Positions 7,131-12,453 of a DNA stretch of 12,453 nt are shown here, one piece after another. The first letter of the stretch is position 1; the number at the start of each line of letters is the position of its first letter. The stretch is from Flavobacterium sp. UBA6203 (lineage in GTDB: Bacteria; Bacteroidota; Bacteroidia; Flavobacteriales; Flavobacteriaceae), in contig DIST01000022.1 of assembly GCA_002421645.1 (NCBI GenBank), forward strand, positions 1-12,453. Direction: 5' to 3'. A model generated the notes under the pieces. The model had not been told where the DNA came from. It made no database searches and worked only from the letters and a program-made list of their open reading frames with translations. The translations under genes and the position numbers were made by a program.

Positions 7131-7697
7131 TTACCAAATTAACATTTTATCCACTGCCATCACACCCTCCAAAAAATCAATACTTTTCACTTCTTCGAAA
7201 AAGTCGATTTCGGTTTCGTGAGGTAAAAAATCGGAGATGATGCGCACGATAAAATCTTGTGGCCTTTTCAAATATTTAAACGTGTAATCTTCCATATTTA
7301 CAACCGTTTTTTCGGCTAAATCGGTTGTTCTTACAAACTTATCGGAAGTTAAAGAAGACAAACAAGGTAAATTTAGCTTTGGTTTTTCGGTGATGATGGG
7401 TTTTCCGTTTTCAAATAAGCCGCCTTCGTAACCGTATAATGAGGCATTCGTAATTTCGATAGGTTTTCCTAAATGCAAATAATCGGGTAAATGGGCTTCT
7501 TTTCCAACTACAGCAGCAAAACCCATTAACACACAAATATCGTGTGCTGGCAATTGCATCATCGCCTTAGCCGTACTTTCACGACCAATTCCAGAAACGA
7601 TTACTTCGTACGTATGATTCAAATTCGGAATTCGAGCTAAAGCGTTTAGGACCTTTTCTCGCTCAATTTCCATCGGTGTTAATATGATTATCTTCAA
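7131..7697 (-). CDS. Nucleoside phosphorylase/nucleosidase-family protein (MTA/SAH nucleosidase-like)
   Basis: A divergent, small member of the family that cleaves or phosphorolyses the N-glycosidic bond of nucleosides. It has 188 residues against about 230 for E. coli MtnN. Matching blocks are the first strand with TPMEIERE (7-14), VSGIGRESTAKAM (34-46), VLMGFAAVVG (56-65, like the TGSAGGL loop), NMEDYTF (134-140) with likely catalytic Glu136, and IISDFLPHE (153-161) with likely general-acid Asp156. The TTG at 7697-7695 is preferred over the ATG at codon 9 because the first strand KIIILT is needed for the fold. A methionine aminotransferase lies across the next spacer, which would fit methionine or SAH salvage, but the substrate cannot be assigned; futalosine-hydrolase-like activity is another option. 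Confidence 0.75.
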   Translation of the reverse strand: MKIIILTPMEIEREKVLNALARIPNLNHTYEVIVSGIGRESTAKAMMQLPAHDICVLMGFAAVVGKEAHLPDYLHLGKPIEITNASLYGYEGGLFENGKPIITEKPKLNLPCLSSLTSDKFVRTTDLAEKTVVNMEDYTFKYLKRPQDFIVRIISDFLPHETEIDFFEEVKSIDFLEGVMAVDKMLIW

Positions 7698-7808
7698 AAT
7701 CTCAGAATTAAATCACAAAATAAAGTAATTTGAGGAAATTAGAGCGTGTATATTTTTTATATTTTTGAAGAATTATAAAATCAAATTGAATTTACTTTTT
7801 AAAATTTA

Positions 7809-7931
7809 AACCACATAGAAACATAGATATTCATAAATTCTAAAAGTCGTTTCACTTTGTAATAGCAAACATAGCTATGTGTAACAATGAATTGGCTATA
7901 ACTATCTTTTTACCTATGTTTCTATGTGGTT
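7809..7931. repeat. MITE-like palindromic element with 18-bp terminal inverted repeats
   Basis: Two perfect 18-bp arms face each other: AACCACATAGAAACATAG at 7809-7826 and its complement at 7914-7931. The match extends outwards over about six more bases with one gap (about 7801-7938 in all). Each arm holds two copies of ACATAG or CTATGT, 8 bases apart, and the middle holds the 12-bp palindrome ACATAGCTATGT (7869-7880), so there are three ACATAG followed by three CTATGT. No coding potential is evident inside. It could be a non-autonomous mobile element or a transcribed structured RNA. I see no clear target-site duplication. Confidence 0.75.
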
Positions 7932-7966
7932 AATTTTATCAATAAGAAAATTATAAGTAAGATAAC

Positions 7967-7974
7967 TAAATTTG
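7967..7974 (+). promoter_or_regulatory. Possible -7 promoter box before the 43-codon ORF and aminotransferase gene
   Basis: TAAATTTG fits TAnnTTTG exactly and ends 9 bases before the ATG at 7984, so any transcript would have almost no leader for that ORF. No TTG at the -33 spacing. It could also serve the aminotransferase gene at 8157. Confidence 0.35.
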
Positions 7975-7983
7975 TACTTAATT

Positions 7984-8115
7984 ATGAAAAACAAGCAATC
8001 CATTACAATAATTGCCGACAGAAAAATTGGCGCAACATTAAAAAAAATGGTTGCTCTAACAGATGAAAATCGCAAAATTATCGTTTCAAAACTGAAAAAA
8101 AATCGGGTTAACTAG
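7984..8115 (+). CDS. Small basic protein of unknown function (43 residues)
   Basis: An ATG-to-TAG ORF of 43 codons, MKNKQSITIIADRKIGATLK at the start and ending in KLKKNRVN. It is strongly basic (many Lys and Arg) with no membrane segment and no cysteine. A possible beta strand (ITIIA) is followed by a likely helical, Lys-rich stretch. I do not recognise it. In its favour are a TAnnTTTG box 9 bases upstream and a spacer that is otherwise non-coding. Against it are its short length, two A8 runs, and its place beside a repeat element. It could be a relic of a longer gene. Confidence 0.4.
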   Translation: MKNKQSITIIADRKIGATLKKMVALTDENRKIIVSKLKKNRVN

Positions 8116-8156
8116 AACTAAATTTATTAGTTTTTACGATTTCAATAAATTATTTC

Positions 8157-9284
8157 ATGTCAAAACTACCTAACATCACCACCAGTATATTTTCCGTTAT
8201 GTCGCAATTAGCGAACCAACACGGCGCAATAAATTTATCGCAAGGATTTCCAAATTTCCCTGAAGACGAACGTTTGTTGCAAATTTCGGAACGTATTATT
8301 CGAGAAAATATTCATCAATATACACCTATGGCGGGTTTGCCTTCGTTATTGGAAAAAATTGCGAATCAAACCTTAAAACAATACGATAGAAAAGTTAATA
8401 TAGCAACCGAAATGTTGATAACCGCTGGCGCTACGCAAGGCGTTTTTACAGCGATTAACACGTTTGTAAATCACGGCGATGAAGTGTTGATTTTAGATCC
8501 AAGTTATGACAGTTACGAACCTTCGGTTTTAGTTGCCGGTGGAAAACCGGTTCGTGTTTCATTAAACGATGATTACACACCCAATTTCAACCGAATTGAA
8601 AGCGCGATTTCGCCTAAAACCAAAATGATTGTCATCAATAATCCACACAATCCTACGGGAAGAATTTGGACCGAACAAGATTTTGAAGCTTTAGAAACCA
8701 TTTTAGAAAAACATCCACAAATCCTAGTTTTGGGAGACGAAGTGTACGAATACATTACGTTTTCACAACCGCATATTTCGTTTAATACACGTCCAAAATT
8801 AGTCGAAAGAACGATTATCGCTTCTTCTTTTGGAAAATCGTTACATGTTACAGGATGGAAAGTTGGGTATTTAATTGCTCCTGAACATCTAATGTTCGAA
8901 ATGAAGAAAGTACATCAGTTTTTGGTGTTTAGTGTGAATAGTTTTTCGCAACACGCTATTTCGGAATACTTGGATTTGGTTGATTTTAGTGAAGTTTCCA
9001 AAATGTACCAACGCAAACGCGATTTATTTCAAAACCTAATCAAAAACAGCCGTTTTGAGTTAATGCCTTGCGATGGAACGTATTTTCAAGTGGTAAATTA
9101 CAATCAAATTTCGAATAAAAACGATGTGGATTTTGCTAAGGAATTGATTGTAAATCATGGTGTGGCTTCGATTCCGATTTCAGTTTTTTATAATGATAAT
9201 ACGGATAGACATATGCTTCGTTTTTGTTTTGCTAAAACCGATGAAACTTTAATAAAAGCTGCTGATAAGCTTTGTGCCATATAA
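8157..9284 (+). CDS. ybdL: Methionine aminotransferase (YbdL-type, PLP-dependent, class I/II)
   Basis: A cytoplasmic PLP enzyme moving the amino group between an amino acid and a keto acid. The family closest in sequence prefers methionine and 2-keto-4-methylthiobutyrate, the last step of methionine salvage. The product has 375 residues (E. coli YbdL 386). Visible are INLSQGFPNFPED (25-37), the PLP phosphate loop AGATQGVF (90-97), NNPHNPTG (161-168), GDEVYEY (193-199, Asp194 contacting the pyridine nitrogen), SSFGKSLHVTGWKVGY (223-238, Schiff-base Lys227) and a C-terminal LRFCFAK stretch with the substrate carboxylate Arg. ATG 8157 gives the usual N-terminus. A gap of 41 bases follows the small ORF upstream. 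Substrate preference is inferred from the family. Confidence 0.9.
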   Translation: MSKLPNITTSIFSVMSQLANQHGAINLSQGFPNFPEDERLLQISERIIRENIHQYTPMAGLPSLLEKIANQTLKQYDRKVNIATEMLITAGATQGVFTAINTFVNHGDEVLILDPSYDSYEPSVLVAGGKPVRVSLNDDYTPNFNRIESAISPKTKMIVINNPHNPTGRIWTEQDFEALETILEKHPQILVLGDEVYEYITFSQPHISFNTRPKLVERTIIASSFGKSLHVTGWKVGYLIAPEHLMFEMKKVHQFLVFSVNSFSQHAISEYLDLVDFSEVSKMYQRKRDLFQNLIKNSRFELMPCDGTYFQVVNYNQISNKNDVDFAKELIVNHGVASIPISVFYNDNTDRHMLRFCFAKTDETLIKAADKLCAI

Positions 9285-9475
9285 AATCCTTGTCTAATTG
9301 TTTTTTTTGAACCCAAATTAACCTAAACAATACCTATACAAAACAACATATAATTGAGGGTAATTTCAGCTAACCAACATTATTTATTATGATTGTACTA
9401 TATCGTTTTTTGTATAGTTTTTATGATAGATTTTCGCTTCAAACTCTTAAAAAGAAGTTTTAATTTTAAGCAGTT
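9285..9475. other. Spacer with a 10-bp inverted repeat
   Basis: A 191-base AT-rich spacer between the aminotransferase gene and the secreted-protein gene. It holds CTATACAAAA at 9334-9343 and its complement TTTTGTATAG at 9408-9417, 64 bases apart. TATAATTG at 9349-9356 is one base off TAnnTTTG. An eight-T run at 9301-9308 follows the aminotransferase gene, but without a clear hairpin. No convincing promoter or terminator was found. Confidence 0.35.
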
Positions 9476-11905
9476 ATGAATAAAAAGAAAAACATCCCTT
9501 TACTAACAAAGCAATATTGGATTTTTATTGTTTTATTTTATTACACTTCTAATTCCTTTGGACAGTTGGGATTTTGCACAGGTAGTAGTGGCGCACCAAT
9601 ATTTTATGAGAATTTTGGAAGCGGCACTAATTACGGCCCAGCATTACCCGCAGGCGTAACAAACTATACTTTTGTTAATTCTGGATTTCCTCAGGATGGT
9701 CAATATACTTTATACAACAGAACTAATTTAATACCAAATAATTGGCACACTTCCTTTGATAGAACCCCCGATAATGAACCGGATGGAATTAACGGAAAGT
9801 GTTTAATTGTCAATGCAAGTAATACTCCAGGACAATTTTATAGAAGAACCGTTACTGGATTGTGCAGTAATACACGATTTGAATTTTCGGCTTGGTTGTT
9901 GAATATCTATAATGCAGCTTCAGGTGGTTGCCCAGGAACTGGAATACCGATTAACGTAACTTTTGAGATTTGGGATCAAACCGATACTATTTTGTTACGT
10001 TCAGGAAATACTGGAAATATTGCAGGAACATCTGCTCCAATTTGGAATCAATTTGGTTTAGTTTTTACAATGCCAGCAGGACAAACTTCGGTAATTTTAA
10101 AAATGCGAAATAATGGTGTTGGTGGCTGTGGAAATGATTTAGCTATCGATGATATTATGTTCAGGGCGTGTGGCGAAAATAGTACTATTATCAACACATC
10201 AAGTACTGGAAACACAATGAACATTTGTCAAAACTCAAGTATTACTAACCCAAATCTACAAGTTGTAACATCGGGAAGCATTTCTCATGTTTATCAATGG
10301 CAAAACAGTAATGACAACATAAATTTCACTGATATTCCTGGTGAAACTACAGCAAATTATACCATTCCAAACATAACCACTACAACATATTACCGAGTTA
10401 AAGTAGCGCAAGATATAGCCAATTTAAACAATGCTTTTTGTTCTACTTTTTCAGATGTTTACAGTGTAGTTTTTATTCCATTACCGAGTGCTCCTGTTTC
10501 AAATGGCGACCAACGTTTTTGCACCAATCAAGCTACAAGTTTAAGCGTGAGTATTATGGGTGGAGAAACAGTCAATTGGTACGATAGTCCAACAAACGGA
10601 AATCTTTTATTAGCTAATTCAACAACTTTTACACCAACGAACACAGGAACTTATTATGCAGAAAGAGTTTCTTTATTAAATGGATGCAAAAGTAGCACAA
10701 GAACTGCCGTAACATTATTACCTGCAATTTCAGTTACTTCTTCTGGGCCAACAACATTGTGTACAAACACCAACACAGCCATTACACTTGTAGCTTCTGA
10801 TGTAAATGCCACTTTGAATTGGACTGCCACATCTACTGATGTTACAGGTTTTTCAAATGGTTCAGGAACAAGCATTAATCAAACTTTACAATATAATGGA
10901 ACTACCTCAGGAACTGTAACTTATGTGGTTACCCCTATTTTAAATGGTTGTGAAGGAAATCCAGAAACCATAGTTGTAACCGTGACGCCTGCAACCTCTA
11001 TTAATTTAGTTTTTCCACCAATAACAACTACTTATTGCTTAAATACAACACCTGAAATTTTACCATCTCTATCATCAAATACAACACCAATTACAGGAAC
11101 TTGGAGTCCGTCAGTAATAAATACATCAAGCGTAGGAACTACAACATATACTTTTACCCCTCAAGTGGGTTCATGTCAAAATATTCTTCCGTATCAAATA
11201 AATATTACTGTTGGAAATAATTTATCCCCTGATTTTCCGAGTACTATTTCATTATGTTCAGGAGAACTAGCACCTATTTTATCTAATATATCTCCCAACG
11301 GAATTTCAGGAACTTGGTCGCCAGCGGTTATTAACAATTTCGTTTCGGGAAGCTATACTTTTACACCTAATTTAGGTTCTTGTACGGTTCCTCAAACTAT
11401 AAATGTTACGATTTTAGAATCGCAATTAGAAAGTTTTTCTTATAGTATTTCAGGGGCTTTTACAGATAACCAAAGTGTTACAATCTCTGCAATTCCATCA
11501 GGAAATTATAATTATCAACTCGATAATGGAGCACTTCAAGAAAGTAATATTTTTGAAAATGTGAGTCCGGGAATTCATACAATCTCAGTGATTGATACCA
11601 ATAATTGTGGTTATTTTCTTTCGGAAGAAATTTTGATTATCAATTATCCAAACTATTTCACTCCAAACAACGACGGAATTAATGATTTTTGGTACATTTC
11701 AGGAATGAATATTTTTGAGAATTGGAAAATCTCAATATTTGATCGATTTGGAAAACTGATTATACAACTAAATTCTTCCAATTTAGCTTGGGATGGCACT
11801 TTCAATTCAAATAAACTTCCTTCAACTGACTATTGGTTTTTAATTGAATATGATGATAGTGGGACTAGCAAAACATTTCGATCCCATTTCAGTTTAATTA
11901 GATAA
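9476..11905 (+). CDS. T9SS-secreted multidomain surface protein with type B (gliding motility/CHU) C-terminal sorting domain
   Basis: A large secreted or surface-attached protein of 809 residues. In order: a Sec signal peptide (1 to about 30, ending SNSFGQ); a beta-sandwich N-terminal region (about 31-233) rich in Trp, Gly and Cys, resembling carbohydrate- or adhesion-type domains (FEFSAWLLNIY, DLAIDDIMFRACG); a string of Ig/PKD-like modules (about 240-645) with paired cysteines, such as VYQWQNSND and ETVNWYDSPTNG; a SprB-like module (about 650-720, YQLDNG... FENVSPGIHTISVID); and the sorting domain at 726-809 starting NYFTPNNDGINDFW. That last motif marks T9SS type B substrates, exported across the outer membrane. 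Function may be adhesion or polymer binding; no catalytic motif is apparent. No terminator was seen downstream. Confidence 0.88.
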   Translation: MNKKKNIPLLTKQYWIFIVLFYYTSNSFGQLGFCTGSSGAPIFYENFGSGTNYGPALPAGVTNYTFVNSGFPQDGQYTLYNRTNLIPNNWHTSFDRTPDNEPDGINGKCLIVNASNTPGQFYRRTVTGLCSNTRFEFSAWLLNIYNAASGGCPGTGIPINVTFEIWDQTDTILLRSGNTGNIAGTSAPIWNQFGLVFTMPAGQTSVILKMRNNGVGGCGNDLAIDDIMFRACGENSTIINTSSTGNTMNICQNSSITNPNLQVVTSGSISHVYQWQNSNDNINFTDIPGETTANYTIPNITTTTYYRVKVAQDIANLNNAFCSTFSDVYSVVFIPLPSAPVSNGDQRFCTNQATSLSVSIMGGETVNWYDSPTNGNLLLANSTTFTPTNTGTYYAERVSLLNGCKSSTRTAVTLLPAISVTSSGPTTLCTNTNTAITLVASDVNATLNWTATSTDVTGFSNGSGTSINQTLQYNGTTSGTVTYVVTPILNGCEGNPETIVVTVTPATSINLVFPPITTTYCLNTTPEILPSLSSNTTPITGTWSPSVINTSSVGTTTYTFTPQVGSCQNILPYQINITVGNNLSPDFPSTISLCSGELAPILSNISPNGISGTWSPAVINNFVSGSYTFTPNLGSCTVPQTINVTILESQLESFSYSISGAFTDNQSVTISAIPSGNYNYQLDNGALQESNIFENVSPGIHTISVIDTNNCGYFLSEEILIINYPNYFTPNNDGINDFWYISGMNIFENWKISIFDRFGKLIIQLNSSNLAWDGTFNSNKLPSTDYWFLIEYDDSGTSKTFRSHFSLIR
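11033..11413 (+). repeat. Internal 71-residue duplication in the secreted protein
   Basis: Two neighbouring modules share the order Cys, GTWSP-x-VIN, YTFTP-x-x-GSC and I-N-(I/V)-T. The GGAACTTGG of the first (11096) and second (11309) are 213 bases apart, i.e. 71 codons. The first module begins near Tyr520 and the second near Leu593. They are clearly homologous but diverged, so the duplication is not recent. Confidence 0.7.
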
Positions 11906-12006
11906 TAAAAGTCCTATATTCTAGTATTTTAGATTATTTTAAACAGGTATTTATCACACTGTAAATCAGTTACATTATACTTTAACCCATTGTTAACAAA
12001 ATTGCC

Positions 12007-12036
12007 TTGAAAAAACCATAAATAATTGTATTTTTA
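12007..12036 (+). promoter_or_regulatory. Promoter of parA (TTG-N19-TATTTTTA)
   Basis: TTG at 12007-12009 is followed by exactly 19 bases and then TATTTTTA at 12029-12036, seven of eight positions of TAnnTTTG. This leaves a leader of about 20 bases before the ATG at 12061. The rest of the 155-base spacer (11906-12060) shows no clear terminator; it holds the palindrome TTGTTAACAA (11990-11999) just upstream of the -33 box. Confidence 0.6.
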
Positions 12037-12060
12037 CGGCTTAAAATTTTCAATAATCAA

Positions 12061-12453
12061 ATGGGTAAAATCATTGCAATTGCCAATCAAAAAGGTGGTG
12101 TAGGAAAAACAACTACTTCTGTTAACTTAGCAGCTTCTCTTGGTGTTTTAGAAAAAAAAGTACTTTTAATCGATGCTGACCCACAAGCTAACGCGAGTTC
12201 GGGCTTAGGAATCGATGTAGAAAGTGTGGAAATTGGGTCATACCAAGTTTTAGAACACAGTGCAACACCAGAAGAAGCTACAGTTTCTTGTACAGCACCA
12301 AATGTTTCGGTAATTCCGGCTCATATTGACTTGGTGGCTATCGAAATTGAATTAGTAGACAAAGAAAATCGCGAGTACATGCTAAAAACGGCATTGGAAA
12401 GCGTGAAAGACAAATACGATTATATTTTAATTGATTGTGCTCCTTCATTAGGA
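12061..12453 (+). CDS. parA: ParA/Soj-family ATPase, C-terminus cut by window edge
   Basis: A Walker-type ATPase that, with ParB and parS sites, segregates the chromosome origin region. The first 131 residues are visible, about half of a usual 250-260. The deviant Walker A is KGGVGKTT at 11-18 with signature Lys11 and catalytic Lys16. The Walker A' DADPQAN lies at 38-44 and Walker B ILIDCAPSLG at 122-131, right at the window end. The ATG at 12061 gives MGKIIAIANQKGG, the normal start. The chromosomal Soj type is likelier than a plasmid ParA, since it has no N-terminal helix-turn-helix extension and its neighbours are chromosomal; parB would be expected just downstream, outside this window. 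Confidence 0.93.
   Translation, partial: MGKIIAIANQKGGVGKTTTSVNLAASLGVLEKKVLLIDADPQANASSGLGIDVESVEIGSYQVLEHSATPEEATVSCTAPNVSVIPAHIDLVAIEIELVDKENREYMLKTALESVKDKYDYILIDCAPSLG

Noticed and set aside
7760..7767. TATTTTTG as a promoter driving RNA across the palindromic element
   Set aside because: The box matches, but it lies in a T-rich run and has no TTG at a suitable distance (nearest spacing about 27 bases).
7698..8156. CRISPR array or insertion sequence in the spacer
   Set aside because: The repeats are inverted and short, there are no regularly spaced direct repeats, and no transposase or cas gene is present.
9448..9469. Imperfect hairpin (AAACTCTT with AAGAAGTTT) as a terminator before the secreted-protein gene
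   Set aside because: The stem is AT-rich, bulged and followed only by a weak T stretch.
11951..11959. TTATCACAC as a DnaA box near parA (possible origin)
   Set aside because: It differs from TTATCCACA at several positions, it is single, and there is no dnaA gene or box cluster.
11990..11999. TTGTTAACAA palindrome as a parA operator
   Set aside because: It is a short AT-rich palindrome expected fairly often in such DNA; its place upstream of the -33 box is the only support.

Overview
The window looks like chromosome of a Flavobacterium-like member of the Flavobacteriaceae (Bacteroidota). The evidence is the low-GC, AT-rich spacers, promoters of the Bacteroidota type (TTG, 19 bases, TAnnTTTG), a secreted protein ending in a type B sorting domain of the type IX secretion system (T9SS), and protein sequences typical of that family. 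Most of it is ordinary core genome. The accessory or odd parts are a toxin-antitoxin pair inside a metabolic operon, a MITE-like palindromic element, and a few short repeats.

Left part (1-900, minus strand): the N-terminal two thirds of thioredoxin reductase (trxB, cut by the window edge), then a tRNA-Pro(TGG) with a very good promoter and a terminator hairpin right behind it.

Plus-strand operon (about 1018-6122): uridine kinase (udk), a DivIC/FtsB-like division protein, methylmalonyl-CoA mutase small subunit (mutA), a RelE/ParE-type antitoxin-toxin pair, and methylmalonyl-CoA mutase large subunit (mutB). The genes are tightly spaced (1-base overlap, 11-base gap, 27-base gap, 11-base overlap, 11-base gap). 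The run ends at a strong hairpin that can stop transcription from both sides. MutA and MutB together interconvert succinyl-CoA and methylmalonyl-CoA using adenosylcobalamin. The toxin-antitoxin pair sits between the two subunit genes, and the start of mutB contains degenerate 7-base repeats.

Minus-strand pair (6147-7697): a secreted glycerophosphodiester phosphodiesterase-family protein and, upstream of it, a small nucleoside phosphorylase/nucleosidase-family protein. Both appear to start with TTG.

Spacer 7698-8156: a symmetric element of about 125-140 bp with perfect 18-bp terminal inverted repeats and a central palindrome, followed by a promoter-like box and an unrecognised 43-codon ORF.

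Right part (8157-12453, plus strand): a PLP-dependent methionine aminotransferase (YbdL type), a large T9SS-secreted multidomain surface protein, and the first 131 codons of a ParA/Soj-type ATPase with a good promoter.

No CRISPR array, intact insertion sequence, prophage gene or recognisable defence island was seen. The best leads for something new are the toxin-antitoxin pair within mutAB, the ACATAG/CTATGT palindromic element, and the 43-codon ORF beside it.
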